64,000 bases of DNA from Cellulomonas pakistanensis (GTDB lineage Bacteria > Actinomycetota > Actinomycetes > Actinomycetales > Cellulomonadaceae): contig NZ_BONO01000016.1 in the NCBI RefSeq assembly GCF_016862755.1, positions 1 to 64,000 of the forward strand. Direction: 5' to 3'. Shown here piece after piece: positions 27,093 through 36,086 of this stretch. The notes under the pieces are model-generated. The model was not told where the DNA came from and searched no databases. It saw only the letters and a program-made list of their open reading frames with translations. Positions within the stretch are counted from its first letter, which is position 1; each line of letters starts with the position of its first letter. Made by a program: the position numbers and the translations under genes.

Positions 27093-28351
27093 CGTCCGGG
27101 GTCGGACAGCAGCACGACCTGCTCGACGAGCGCCGCCTGCTCGGCGGCGAGCGCGTCGACCGCCGCCTCGAGCGCCGCGAGCCGGGCGAGGAAGTCCCCG
27201 GCCCCGGGGTCCGCGGCCGCGCCGGCGTGCGGCGTGCCGAGCGCGAAGGGCACCCGGCCCGCGAACCGGACGGGGTCGACGCCCGGGCCGCCCGGTCCCG
27301 GGAGCGTGCCCTCCTGGAGGGTGAAGCCGCCCGTGCCCTCGCGGATCGTCTCGACCCGCTCCTTGAGCGTCTCGGGCGCGCGCTCCTTGACGGTTTCCGG
27401 CTGCAGCTCCTTGATCGTCTCGGGCAGCCGCTCCTTCAGGGTCTCGGGGGCGCGCTCCTTGATCGTCTCGGGCTGCAGCTCCTTGAGCGTCTCGGGCTGC
27501 AGCTCCTTGAGCGTCTCGGGCAGCCGCTCCTTGAGCGTCTCCACCGGCTGCTTGCCGGGGCAGAGCACGTTCGCCGCCGCGATGTCGCCGGCGCTGAGCG
27601 CGACCCGCTGGCCGATCTGCGCGGCGGGGTCCACGGGCGTGATCGTCTCCGCGCCGCCGACGCCGAACGCGTCGCGCGGGTAGTGCATGATCGAGCCGTA
27701 GTCGTAGGCGCCGACGTCGTCGCCGTCCGTGACGTGCTGGTTGAAGTTGTGCTCGAACCCCTGCTGGATGTTGGCCCAGTTGATCGTGACGAAGGCGTCG
27801 CGGTCGGCCCGGGACTGCTCGTGCCACAGACCGACGGCGTGCCCGATCTCGTGGATCGTCCGCCCGCGGTCGCACCCGCCCGCCAGGTTGATGAACTGCT
27901 GGCCCCCGCGCATGCCGACCGCCGACGAGCACCCGCTGCCCGGCCGGAACGTGATCCAGTTCGGGTGGGACGCCGCGTTCGCCGCGGTGCGCTGCACGAA
28001 CCGGAAGCCGGTGTTCTGCTGCCAGTGCGCGATCGCCTCGGCGACCCGCGCCTGGTCCGGCAGCGCCGGGTCGATGTCGTACGGGACCAGGCACCCGGGC
28101 CAGCGGAACTGGTCGCCGGTGATGATGACACCGGACTCGAGCTCCCCGCGCAGCTCCGCCTTGAGCTGCTCGGACTCGCGCTCCACCTGGTCGACGGTGC
28201 CGAGCACGATGTCGCCCTCGAAGATCGCGTCGCCGTCGATGTCGACGTAGCGGACGACCTGGGCGCGGAAGCTGTTGCCGGAGATGAACGCGGTGCGCAC
28301 GTCCTCGGAGGAGCGGAACTCGCCCTCCGGGCCTTCCTGGGTCTGCGACAT
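27089..28351 (-). CDS. astacin-like (M12A) zinc metalloprotease with octapeptide-repeat tail
   Basis: A 420-residue protein without a signal peptide. An N-terminal lead (1-80) is followed by a catalytic domain with the astacin zinc signature at 167-185 (HEIGHAVGLWHEQSR; ligands His167, His171, His177, catalytic Glu168) and the Met-turn DYGSIMHYP (Met222). Residues 270-338 are eight-residue repeats of the form PETLKELQ or PETIKERA. A Gly/Pro-rich stretch with GGFTLQEGTLPG and a final helix (about 388-412) follow. The gene is coupled to an MvdD-like ligase. It could be an enzyme whose tail is cross-linked, or a precursor carrying its own protease. Both ideas are inferred. Confidence 0.88.
   Translation of the reverse strand: MSQTQEGPEGEFRSSEDVRTAFISGNSFRAQVVRYVDIDGDAIFEGDIVLGTVDQVERESEQLKAELRGELESGVIITGDQFRWPGCLVPYDIDPALPDQARVAEAIAHWQQNTGFRFVQRTAANAASHPNWITFRPGSGCSSAVGMRGGQQFINLAGGCDRGRTIHEIGHAVGLWHEQSRADRDAFVTINWANIQQGFEHNFNQHVTDGDDVGAYDYGSIMHYPRDAFGVGGAETITPVDPAAQIGQRVALSAGDIAAANVLCPGKQPVETLKERLPETLKELQPETLKELQPETIKERAPETLKERLPETIKELQPETVKERAPETLKERVETIREGTGGFTLQEGTLPGPGGPGVDPVRFAGRVPFALGTPHAGAAADPGAGDFLARLAALEAAVDALAAEQAALVEQVVLLSDPGR
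27338..27544 (-). repeat. 24-bp coding repeats in the metalloprotease tail
   Basis: Eight in-frame units of 24 bp encode (P/V)ET(L/I/V)KE(R/L)x, followed by a short degenerate ETIREG. Every unit has Thr, Lys and two Glu in fixed places. Third-position differences between units show that the protein repeat is kept under selection and is not a recent DNA expansion. Confidence 0.85.
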
Positions 28352-28491
28352 GTCGGACCCTCCCCTGGGGTGTGCCGGCGGCGCCGGCCCCGGCGCCGGG
28401 TCCCACGCTCCGCGCGGTGCGCGCGCGTGCGCGTCACCCCGCGGGGATGAGCGGGCGCGCGGGCGGCTCCTCGACCCCCGCCCTCCGTGGT

Positions 28492-28541
28492 GTGGAGCGT
28501 TCTGCCGGACACACGCCGGCGTGTCGGGCAGAACGCTCCAC
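28492..28541. repeat. palindromic intergenic repeat, copy B
   Basis: 21-bp arms 28492-28512 and 28521-28541 with one mismatch (GTGGAGCGTTCTGCC then GACAC), loop ACGCCGGC. It lies 30 bp beyond the stop of the membrane reductase gene. The right end continues TCGTCC as in copy A. Confidence 0.85.
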
Positions 28542-28570
28542 TCGTCCGGTCGACGACCGGCGCCCGGGGC

Positions 28571-30085
28571 TCAGTACCCGCTGAACGCGTCCGTCCGCAC
28601 CCGCCGCGCCCCGGCGCGGCGCAGCAGCGCCCGCGTGCCGTCGACCATCGCCGGTGGCCCGGACACGTACGCGTCCCGCTGCGCCAGGTCCGGCACCGAC
28701 TCCGCCAGCGCCTCGACGGTCAGGCGCCGCTCCCCCAGGTGCACCGCGCCCGCGGGCAGGCCGTCGAGGTCCGGCGTCGGGGACAGGACCAGCACCCGCG
28801 CCCCGGCGGCCTGCGCCACGTCGGCGTAGGCCAGGTCGGCGTGATCGGCGACCCCGTGCACGAGCACGACGTCCCGCCGCTCCCCCGCCGCCGCCAGCGC
28901 CGCGAGCTGCGACGCGAACGGCGTGATGCCGATGCCGCCGGCGACGAGCAGCAGCGGCCGGTCGGCCGCGGACGGCAGCACGAAGTCCCCACCCAGCCCG
29001 GTCGCCCGGATGCGGGAACCGACCGGCAGCGCCGCGAGGGCCCGCTTGAACGTGCTCGCCTTCTCCGGGACGGTCAGCGCGACCGTGAGCTCGTCCGCCG
29101 ACGGCGCCGACGAGACGCTGAACACTCGCCGGGTCCCCCGGCTGTCCGGCCGGGCGTGCGGGACGGTCAGCTCGACGTACTGCCCCGGCCGGAACCGCAC
29201 GGGCCGGTCGGCGCGGAACGCGAGCTCGACGGTGCGCGGCGTGAGCCGGGTCGACCGGGTCAGCGTCAGGCGCACGGCGCCCCGCTGGCCCCAGGCGAAC
29301 CCGATGAGGTTGCCGACCACGAGCGCCGCCTCGGGCGTGCTGTACAGCGGGCCGACGTGGTACGACACCGCCATCAGCACGCCGACGACGCCGGCCTCGA
29401 CCAGCTGCTGCCAGCGGCGCGGCGGCAGCGTGAGCGGCTCGGTCAGCATCACGCCGCCGAGGAACAGGATCGGGTAGGACACCAGCGCCGTGGACACGGC
29501 GGCCCACGGCGTCGACCCCTCGACGACCAGCCGCACCGCGACCGCCAGCACGGCGACCGCCACGAACGTGCCGACCAGCGCGTACCGGCGCGTGCGCACC
29601 ACGATCACGAGCGTCAGCAGCGCCACGGGCACCAGCAGCCAGCGGTCCGCCACCCACCACGTCGTCGCGTCCCAGCCGGTCAGGCCGACGAGCAGCGCGC
29701 CGGCCGCCGCCGGGTTGAGCAGGTGCCGGCCGCGCCATGCCAGGACGTACTTCGACAGGTTCGCCAGCATCGCGGCCAGCGCCAGCGTGCCGAGGTAGCG
29801 CGCCTCGAGGGTCGGCCAGAACAGGAAGAACAGGATCAGGCCGGTGATGACCGCCGACTCGGTGTGCGGCCTGGTGCGGAACGCGAGCGCGGCGGCCCAG
29901 GCGCTCGCCACCGACGCGGCCACGGCGACCGCGGCGCTGGCCACCATCGCCCTTGGGTCGAGGAAGATCACGTCGGTCGCGGCCAGCACCAGCGCCACCA
30001 CGGCGAGGGCGGACAGCCCGAGCGTCAGCAGCCGGTACATCGTGACGCGGCCCAGCCGCTCGTCCACCCACGCGAACGCGCTCAC
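28571..30085 (-). CDS. membrane RnfD/NqrB-like reductase with FNR domain
   Basis: A 504-residue fusion. Residues about 15-250 hold several membrane helices with RnfD/NqrB-like blocks (NLSKYVLAWRGRHLLNPAAAG, VSYPILFLGGVMLTEPLTLPP). Residues about 270-504 form a ferredoxin-NADP reductase module: RPGQYVEL and RRVFSVSS bind FAD, AGGIGITPFASQL binds NAD(P), and the chain ends YVSGPPAMV...FSGY. It would pass electrons from NAD(P)H through FAD across the membrane. The RnfD-type SGAT flavinylation motif was not seen. GTG overlaps apbE by four bases, so it is the third gene of a flavin electron-transfer operon whose FMN lipoprotein is the likely acceptor. Confidence 0.85.
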   Translation of the reverse strand: MSAFAWVDERLGRVTMYRLLTLGLSALAVVALVLAATDVIFLDPRAMVASAAVAVAASVASAWAAALAFRTRPHTESAVITGLILFFLFWPTLEARYLGTLALAAMLANLSKYVLAWRGRHLLNPAAAGALLVGLTGWDATTWWVADRWLLVPVALLTLVIVVRTRRYALVGTFVAVAVLAVAVRLVVEGSTPWAAVSTALVSYPILFLGGVMLTEPLTLPPRRWQQLVEAGVVGVLMAVSYHVGPLYSTPEAALVVGNLIGFAWGQRGAVRLTLTRSTRLTPRTVELAFRADRPVRFRPGQYVELTVPHARPDSRGTRRVFSVSSAPSADELTVALTVPEKASTFKRALAALPVGSRIRATGLGGDFVLPSAADRPLLLVAGGIGITPFASQLAALAAAGERRDVVLVHGVADHADLAYADVAQAAGARVLVLSPTPDLDGLPAGAVHLGERRLTVEALAESVPDLAQRDAYVSGPPAMVDGTRALLRRAGARRVRTDAFSGY

Positions 30086-30993
30086 GCGAACACCTTCCCG
30101 TCCAGGCCGAGGGACCAGCGCAGGCTCCCGTCGGCGCGCAGCACCACGTACCGGATGCCGAACCGGGACGCGACCAGGTCCGGCTCGGCGAAGAACAGCG
30201 CGGTCGCCGCGGCGTCCGCCGCCAGGGCGGAGCCGCCGACCGCCCAGGTGGCCAGCACGTCCGTCGTCGGCGCGCCGGTGCGGGCGTCGACGACGTGGTG
30301 CAGGCCCGGGCCCCAGGCGCGCCGGTTGGTGGCCGACCCGCACAGCGCGCCGTCGGTCAGCCGCAGCACGCCGAGCGCGCGGGTCGTGTCCCGGGGGTCC
30401 TCCAGCGCGACGGTCAGCGGTCCGCCCGCCGCCGCGCCCGCACCGAGCCCGACGACCCGCAGGTCGCCGCCCGCGTCGACCACGTGGGCGCCGACGCCGT
30501 GGTCCGCGAGCACGCCGGACACCAGGTCGACCAGGTACCCCTTGCCCGCGGCCCCGACGTCGAGCAGCGCCGGCTCGTCGAGCGTGAGCGTCCCGCCCGA
30601 GCGCCGGGCGGCGGTGCGCCAGTCCGGCGCGGGCGCCGTGAGCAGCGCCCCGCCGTCGTCCCGGCGCGGCCGGAGCGTGTACGCCGCGTCGTAGCCGAGC
30701 CCCTCGAGCGCGCGGCCGACCAGCGGGCTGACCGCCCCGTCCGTGCACCGCGCCGCCGCGTCGTACGCGTCGAGCAGCGGCCCGGCGTCGTCCGGCAGCC
30801 GGTACGAGCCCGCGCCGCCCCGGGCGACCTCGGCCACCCAGGAGTCGTCGCGGAACCGGGACCAGTCCCGGTCGAACCGGTCGATCCGCGCGCGCACCGC
30901 CTGCAGCACGGCGTCCGGCAGCGGCTCCGGGGTGTCGATCGCCCAGCGGGTGCCGATCGCGTCGAACGAGGTGGTGGCCTCAGGCCGCGGCAT
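30082..30993 (-). CDS. apbE: FAD:protein FMN transferase
   Basis: A 303-residue ApbE-type enzyme that uses FAD to attach FMN through a phosphoester to Thr/Ser of target proteins. Visible blocks are DRDWSRFRDDSWVAEV, TDGAVSPLVGRALE (TDGxFdPtv-like), DVGAAGKGYLVDLV, VDAGGDLRVVG and GSALAADAAATALFF. No signal peptide or lipobox is seen, unlike many lipoprotein ApbEs, so it may act in the cytoplasm or be anchored by partners. It overlaps the upstream FMN-binding gene by 14 bp; the substrate site SGSSLT in that protein makes it the natural target. Confidence 0.92.
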   Translation of the reverse strand: MPRPEATTSFDAIGTRWAIDTPEPLPDAVLQAVRARIDRFDRDWSRFRDDSWVAEVARGGAGSYRLPDDAGPLLDAYDAAARCTDGAVSPLVGRALEGLGYDAAYTLRPRRDDGGALLTAPAPDWRTAARRSGGTLTLDEPALLDVGAAGKGYLVDLVSGVLADHGVGAHVVDAGGDLRVVGLGAGAAAGGPLTVALEDPRDTTRALGVLRLTDGALCGSATNRRAWGPGLHHVVDARTGAPTTDVLATWAVGGSALAADAAATALFFAEPDLVASRFGIRYVVLRADGSLRWSLGLDGKVFA

Positions 30994-31480
30994 CGGCGCG
31001 GATCTGGTCGAGCGCCGCGTTGAACCCGTCGCCGGTGAGCGACGAGCCGGAGACCTTGTCGACCGCCAGCCCCGCGAGGTCCTCGCCGACGACCTCGTCC
31101 GCGACGCCGGAGGCGAACTCCTCCTGGAACCGCGCCGCGTTGCCGCCGCTCGCCTCGGGGGTGACGGTGACGTCGGAGACGACGTCGCCGGTGACGGTCA
31201 GCTCGACCGAGATCGACTCCTCGCCGCCGGGCGTCGAGTACGAGCCCTCGGCCGTGTAGGTGCCGTCGGCGAACTCGCCGGACGACGAGCCGGCGGTGCC
31301 GTCCGTGCCGGCGCCGGCGGTCCCGGTGTCGCCGGCATCGGTCTGCGACTCGGACTGCGTGCCGCCGGCCGCGGCGTCGTCCTCGGTGGCCGCGTCCGCG
31401 CTGCCGCAGGCGGCCAGCGCCACGAGGACGGACAGGCCGGACATCAGGCCGAGCGTGCGGCGTCGGGTGCTGTGCGCCAT
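30980..31480 (-). CDS. FMN-binding lipoprotein
   Basis: A 166-residue exported lipoprotein. The signal peptide has lipobox LVALAACG (Cys25), followed by a Ser/Gly/Asp-rich linker to about 67 and an FMN_bind domain (DGTYTAEGSYSTPGGEESISVELTV onward). VDKVSGSSLTGDGF matches the [S/T]GxxxT flavinylation pattern, with the Thr the likely FMN site for ApbE. It would act as an extracytoplasmic one-electron carrier. It is the first gene of the operon with apbE and the membrane reductase. A 15-bp palindrome lies 55 bp upstream. Confidence 0.88.
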   Translation of the reverse strand: MAHSTRRRTLGLMSGLSVLVALAACGSADAATEDDAAAGGTQSESQTDAGDTGTAGAGTDGTAGSSSGEFADGTYTAEGSYSTPGGEESISVELTVTGDVVSDVTVTPEASGGNAARFQEEFASGVADEVVGEDLAGLAVDKVSGSSLTGDGFNAALDQIRADAAA

Positions 31481-31534
31481 GGGTCGTCCTCCCCTGGTCC
31501 CGGGCTCCGGGACCCCTGGTTGAATGCGATCACA

Positions 31535-31549
31535 TCGTGTGGCACACGA
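31535..31549. promoter_or_regulatory. palindrome upstream of the flavin operon
   Basis: TCGTGTG-G-CACACGA is a perfect inverted repeat 55 bp ahead of the lipoprotein start, in a locally AT-richer stretch (TTGAATGCGATCACATC). It is a probable operator, with the regulator unknown. Confidence 0.5.
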
Positions 31550-31665
31550 CGCTAGGGACGCATCCTGGGAACGGCCTGGGAAACCGCCCGGTCCCCGCCC
31601 ATCGTCCCGCGCACTCGGTCAGGGTGCTCTAGGAACTGGGCCCCAGGGCTCGGTACGGTCGACGC

Positions 31666-33159
31666 GTGCCGACGCTGACGATCGAGACCGGAGCACCCGC
31701 GCGGGTCACGGTCCGCGGGCCGGGCGGCACGTGGCACGCGCCCGAGGACGCCGTCCAGGACCTGACGGCGAGCGACCGGCCCGGCGTGCTCGGCATGGAC
31801 CGCGACCCCTCCGACGGGTCCGTGATCGAGCCCGGGTACCCCGCGCACTTCCTCGCCGACGGCACCGCCGAGGTGCCCGTGCCCCGCGGCGCCTGCACGG
31901 TGGTGGTCGAGCGCGGCCCGGAGCACCGGCGGGTCGAACGGGTCGTCGACGTGGGTGCCGGACCGGCGCGGGTCGCGGCGGTGCCGGAGCGGTGGGCCGA
32001 CCTGGCCGGCGCGGGCTGGTGGTCCGGCGACCTGCACGTGCACCGGCCGCTCGCCGACGCCGCCGCCCTGCTGCGCGCGGAGGACCTCCACCTGGGCGCG
32101 TTCGTCACGCGGTGGAACGACCAGCCGACGGCGGCGGACGAGCCGGCGGCGGGCGGCGGCACCGGCGCCCCCGCCGGCGGCGCCCCGCGGGCCGCGCTGA
32201 CGGTGGACGGTGACCGGCACGCCGTCGCCCCGGTCACCGAGGACGAGCGCGGCGGCGGCGCGGTCCTGCTGCACGGCGCCGCGGTCCCCGACCTGCCCGG
32301 CACGGGCGCCGACGACTGGTGGTCCCCGCCGTCGCGCGCCCTGGTGGACGCCGCGCGCGCCGTCGGCGCGTTCGTCGAGGCCGAGAAGCTCACCTGGTGG
32401 GACGCGCCGGTGCTGATGGCGACCGGCGCCCCGGACGCGGTCGGTGTCCTGACCAACCACCTGGTCCCCGGGGGCGTGCTGGCGAACGAGGCGTGGGGCC
32501 GCCCCCGCGACCGCGCCGCGCACCCGGGACGGGCGGGCGCGTTCCGGTACCAGCTCGGACTCTGGTACCGGTTCCTCGGCCTCGGGCTGCGGCTGCCGGC
32601 GTCGGCCGGGTCGGCGTCCGGCGTGCTCCCGGCCCCGCCCGGCTGGAACCGGGTGCACGTCCAGGCGCCCGGGCCGCTGACGGTCGAAGGCTTCTACGCC
32701 GGGCTGCGGGCCGGCCGGTCGGTGGTGACCAACGGGCCGCTGCTGACCGTGACGGTCGGCGACGCCGGGCCCGGCGGCACGGTGCCGGCGGCGCGGCACC
32801 GGGTCCGGGCCGAGGCGCGGACCCCCGACGGCGCCGCGCGGGTGGAGGTGGTCGTCGACGGCCGGGTCGCGGCCCGGTCCGACGGGCCGGCCCTGGACGC
32901 GACGCTCGACCTCCGCGGCGCCGGCTGGGTGGCCGCCCGCGCGTGGCAGCCCGACCCGCGGACGATCCGGCTCGCGCACACGAGCCCGGTGCACGTCGAC
33001 GGCCCCGGGCCGGATCCGGCGGAGCACCGGGCGTTCTTCGCCCGCTGGGTCGCCGACCTGGCCGTCATGGCGCGGGCGGAGCCGGGGCGGTTCCCGTCCG
33101 CGGCGCGCCGCGACGAGGTGCTCGACCTGTACGACCGCGCGGCGCGGTTCTACCGCTGA
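31666..33159 (+). CDS. CehA/McbA-like metallohydrolase
   Basis: A 497-residue protein with a beta-rich N-terminal domain (1-115) and then a PHP-like metal-dependent hydrolase fold starting at WWSGDLHVHRP (the metal-binding HxH). The late block GFYAGLRAGRSVVTNGPLL is the most characteristic part of the CehA/McbA group, known from carbaryl hydrolases. The substrate cannot be told; ester or phosphoester cleavage is likely. There is no signal peptide. The GTG at 31666 has no ribosome site but a -10 TACGGT (31654-31659) six bases upstream, so the mRNA is probably leaderless. Confidence 0.8.
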   Translation: MPTLTIETGAPARVTVRGPGGTWHAPEDAVQDLTASDRPGVLGMDRDPSDGSVIEPGYPAHFLADGTAEVPVPRGACTVVVERGPEHRRVERVVDVGAGPARVAAVPERWADLAGAGWWSGDLHVHRPLADAAALLRAEDLHLGAFVTRWNDQPTAADEPAAGGGTGAPAGGAPRAALTVDGDRHAVAPVTEDERGGGAVLLHGAAVPDLPGTGADDWWSPPSRALVDAARAVGAFVEAEKLTWWDAPVLMATGAPDAVGVLTNHLVPGGVLANEAWGRPRDRAAHPGRAGAFRYQLGLWYRFLGLGLRLPASAGSASGVLPAPPGWNRVHVQAPGPLTVEGFYAGLRAGRSVVTNGPLLTVTVGDAGPGGTVPAARHRVRAEARTPDGAARVEVVVDGRVAARSDGPALDATLDLRGAGWVAARAWQPDPRTIRLAHTSPVHVDGPGPDPAEHRAFFARWVADLAVMARAEPGRFPSAARRDEVLDLYDRAARFYR

Positions 33160-33172
33160 GCGCGGCGCCGAC

Positions 33173-33670
33173 TCAGCCCACGCGGTGCAGCCAGCGCACG
33201 GGCGCACCGGCGCCCGCGTACCGGAACGGCTCCAGCTCGTCGTCCCACGCCTGACCCAGCGCGAGCGCGAGCTCCTCGCGGACGCCGCCGGCGTCGGCCT
33301 GCTCGAGGGCCGCGCGGATGCGGTCCTCGGGGACGACGACGTTGCCGTGCACGTCGGTCTGCGCGTGGAAGATGCCCAGCTCCGGGGTGTGGCTCCACCG
33401 GGCCCCGTCGCTGCCGTGGCTCGCGTCCTCGGTCACCTCGTAGCGCAGGTGGGTCCAGCCGCGCAGGGCCGACGCGAGGCGCGCGCCAGTGCCGGAGGTC
33501 CCCTGCCACGAGTGCTCGGCACGGAACATCCCCGGTGCGGCGGGCTGCTCCGTCCAGTCCATGGACAGGCGCAGGCCCAGCACGTTGCCCGCCGCCCACT
33601 CGAGGTGCGGGCAGAGCGCGCGCGGCGCGGAGTGCACGAAAAGAACACCGCGGGTGATCGCACCTGCCAT
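33173..33670 (-). CDS. DUF3145 family protein
   Basis: A 165-residue actinobacterial conserved protein of the DUF3145 family. The N-terminus GVLFVHSAPRALCPHLEWAAG and LHLRY-like core are typical, and the C-terminus has WDDELEPFRYAG. The function is unknown and there is no enzyme motif. CGGGAGGGATG precedes the ATG. It is convergent with the metallohydrolase (13 bp) and preceded by its own promoter region, which holds nothing further recognisable. Confidence 0.85.
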   Translation of the reverse strand: MAGAITRGVLFVHSAPRALCPHLEWAAGNVLGLRLSMDWTEQPAAPGMFRAEHSWQGTSGTGARLASALRGWTHLRYEVTEDASHGSDGARWSHTPELGIFHAQTDVHGNVVVPEDRIRAALEQADAGGVREELALALGQAWDDELEPFRYAGAGAPVRWLHRVG

Positions 33671-33781
33671 GTCATCCCTCCCGGATCGGCTCGAGGTTCG
33701 CCTTCCCCAACGACCTCGTCCCTACCGGACACGTGACTCCACAGCCTGCACGCGCGGCGTGCTGGGGACAGCATGCCTGAT

Positions 33782-33813
33782 GAGGGCCGCTGCGCACCAG
33801 CGCAGCGGCCCTC
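33782..33813 (-). terminator. deformylase terminator
   Basis: A perfect 14-bp inverted repeat (33782-33795 with 33800-33813, loop ACCA), arm GAGGGCCGCTGCGC, 43 bp past the stop of def on the complement. Confidence 0.8.
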
Positions 33814-33855
33814 CTCACCTGCTCCGTGCCCGGATCGCCCCGGTTCCGCGGCGCG

Positions 33856-34341
33856 TCAGAGCGTCTCGCGGATCGCCCGCATCGCCTTCTTGCGCACGGA
33901 CCGGTCCAGCCGGTCGATGTAGAGGTGGCCGTCCAGGTGGTCGACCTCGTGCTGAAGGCAGCGCGCCATGAGCTCGACGCCCTCGACGACGACCTCCTTG
34001 CCGTCCAGGTCCGTGCCCACGACCCGCGCGTACCAGGCGCGCCTGGTCGGGAACCACAGGTCCGGCACCGACAGGCAGCCCTCGTCGCCGTCCTGGTAGT
34101 CCTCGGACAGCTCGACGATCGTCGGGTTCAGCACGTAGCCGAGCTCGTCGTCGATGTTCCAGGAGAACGCGCGCAGGCCGACGCCGATCTGGTTCGCGGC
34201 CAGCCCCGCGCGGCCGTCGTGGTCGACCGTCTCGAGCAGGTCCTCGACCAGGCCCTTGACCCGGGCGTCGATCGTGGTCACCGGCTCGCACGGGGTGCGC
34301 AGCACCGGGTCGCCCACCACGCGGATCTCTCTCATCGCCAT
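33856..34341 (-). CDS. def: peptide deformylase
   Basis: Removes the formyl group from nascent proteins at the ribosome. The 161 residues have all three motifs: [18 protein letters not shown] (metal-binding Cys) and HEVDHLDG (two metal-binding His and catalytic Glu). The gene reads [14 protein letters not shown] from the ATG at 34341, with a second ATG two codons on; neither has a strong ribosome site. It lies 89 bp beyond the stop of the Ada-AlkA gene. Confidence 0.95.
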   Translation of the reverse strand: MAMREIRVVGDPVLRTPCEPVTTIDARVKGLVEDLLETVDHDGRAGLAANQIGVGLRAFSWNIDDELGYVLNPTIVELSEDYQDGDEGCLSVPDLWFPTRRAWYARVVGTDLDGKEVVVEGVELMARCLQHEVDHLDGHLYIDRLDRSVRKKAMRAIRETL

Positions 34342-34430
34342 GCCCGCGATTCTTCCATGCCGCGACCGGCGACCGGGGACCCTGCGCACCGCCACCCGGT
34401 GCCCGCGCGCCCGCGCCGCGACCCGGCCGG

Positions 34431-36086
34431 TCAACGCGCCGCGGCGGCCCGCCACAGGTGCATCGCCGCGTACGACCGCCACGGCGCCCACGCCTCGGCC
34501 CGCGCCGCCAGCGCGCGGTGCGCGGCGGCCCGCGGCAGGTCCGGGTCGAGCGCCCCCGCCGCCCGGGCGCCGGCCACCAGCGCCACGTCGCCGGCCAGCC
34601 ACGCGTCCGGGTCGCCGAGCACCCGCATCGCCACGTACGCCGCGGTCCACGGCCCGACCCCCGGCAGCGCCACCAGCCCGTCCCGCAGCCGCCGGGGGTC
34701 CGCGCCGACGTGCGCCGGCAGCGTCCCGTCGGCCAGCGCCGCGGCGGCCGCCAGCACGGCGCCCACCTGCCGGCCCGGCAGCCGCAGCGGCCGCGCCGGG
34801 TCGGGGTCGGCGCCGGCGACGGGCGGGGGCACGGCCGCGAGCACCTGCGCCGGCGTGGGGAACAGCCGCTCGAGCCCGGCGATCGACGACGCGACCGGCG
34901 ACCCCGCGACCGCGGCCAGCCGACCCAGGTGGCCGCGCGCGGCCGCCACGGAGATCTGCTGCCCGACGATCGCCCGCACCACCAGCTCCGCCGGGTCGAC
35001 CGTCCCGGGCACCCGCGTGCCCGGGGTCGCGGCGACCAGCGGGGCCAGCGCCGGGTCGGCCGACAGCGCGGCGTCGACCGCGGCCGGGTCGGCGTCCAGG
35101 TCCAGCAGCCGGCGGACCCGGGCGACCGCCGTGCCGACGTCCGCCAGCGACGCGAGCTCCAGCCGGAGCGCGAGCCGCCACGCCCCGGCCCGGTCGGCCG
35201 TGGCGACCATCTCCACCGCTCCCGGGCCGTGCGGCAGCGCCAGCGTGCGGGCGTAGCGCAGGGGGCCGGCGTCGGGCAGGTCGGCGACCTCGACCCCGGC
35301 GACCGCGCGGGCCGCGAGGAAGCCGAGCACGCCCCGGGCGTCGAACGGCTGCCGCACGGGCAGGGCGAGGTCGAGGCGGACCTGCGCGCCCGCGGGGGCG
35401 TCACCGGGGACCGCCGCGCCGGCCGCGGCGGGCGACCCGGCGCCGGTCGGCGAGCCGGCGCCGGGGACCCCGGCGTCGGGCACCCCCGCCCCGCGCGCCC
35501 GCGCCCGCAGCTCCGACGGCCTCACCGCGAACACCTCGCGCACCGTGTCGTTGAACTGCCGGACCGACCCGAACCCGGCCGCGAACGCCACGTCCGTCAC
35601 CGGCAGCGCCGTGCCGACGAGCAGCGCCCGCGCCGTCTGCGCCCGCCGCGCCCGCGCGAGCGCCTGCGGCCCGGCGCCGAGCTCCGCGACCAGCATCCGG
35701 TGCACGTGCCGGGGCGTGTACCCGAGCTCCGCGGCCAGCGCGGCCACGCCGCCGCGGTCGAGGACGCCGTCCGCGATCAGCCGCATCGCCCGCCCGACCG
35801 CGTCGCGGCGGAGGTCCCACTCGGGCGTCCCGGGCGTCGCCTCCGGCAGGCAGCGCTTGCAGGCGCGGTAGCCGGCCTCGTGCGCGGCGGCGGACGTCCG
35901 GTAGAACGTCACGTGCTCGCGCCGCGGGGTCCGCGCCGGGCAGGACGGCCGGCAGTAGATGCCGGTGGACGACACCGCGGTGACGAACTGCCCGTCGAAC
36001 CGGGTGTCCCGCGCGTCGATCGCCCGGTACCGCTCGTCGAAGCCGGGGTCGCCGGGCGCGTACCGGGCGTGCGCGACGGCGGTCAC
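34431..36086 (-). CDS. Ada-AlkA fusion: methyl-sensing AraC regulator and 3-methyladenine glycosylase
   Basis: A 551-residue repair protein. The N-terminal Ada metal domain has the methyl-accepting Cys cluster ([13 protein letters not shown] and ACKRCLPE), followed by an AraC-type HTH ([33 protein letters not shown]), a Gly/Pro/Ala linker (about 210-240), an AlkA N-terminal domain and an HhH-GPD glycosylase with [14 protein letters not shown] and the catalytic Asp in AWLAGDVAL. It would excise alkylated bases and, when methylated, activate its own gene. No O6-methyltransferase domain is present. GTG overlaps the upstream stop by four bases. Confidence 0.92.
   Translation of the reverse strand: MTAVAHARYAPGDPGFDERYRAIDARDTRFDGQFVTAVSSTGIYCRPSCPARTPRREHVTFYRTSAAAHEAGYRACKRCLPEATPGTPEWDLRRDAVGRAMRLIADGVLDRGGVAALAAELGYTPRHVHRMLVAELGAGPQALARARRAQTARALLVGTALPVTDVAFAAGFGSVRQFNDTVREVFAVRPSELRARARGAGVPDAGVPGAGSPTGAGSPAAAGAAVPGDAPAGAQVRLDLALPVRQPFDARGVLGFLAARAVAGVEVADLPDAGPLRYARTLALPHGPGAVEMVATADRAGAWRLALRLELASLADVGTAVARVRRLLDLDADPAAVDAALSADPALAPLVAATPGTRVPGTVDPAELVVRAIVGQQISVAAARGHLGRLAAVAGSPVASSIAGLERLFPTPAQVLAAVPPPVAGADPDPARPLRLPGRQVGAVLAAAAALADGTLPAHVGADPRRLRDGLVALPGVGPWTAAYVAMRVLGDPDAWLAGDVALVAGARAAGALDPDLPRAAAHRALAARAEAWAPWRSYAAMHLWRAAAAR

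Noticed and set aside
27338-27544. Regular 24-bp repeats as a possible CRISPR array
   Set aside because: There are no spacers; the units are contiguous, in frame and code for a conserved octapeptide.
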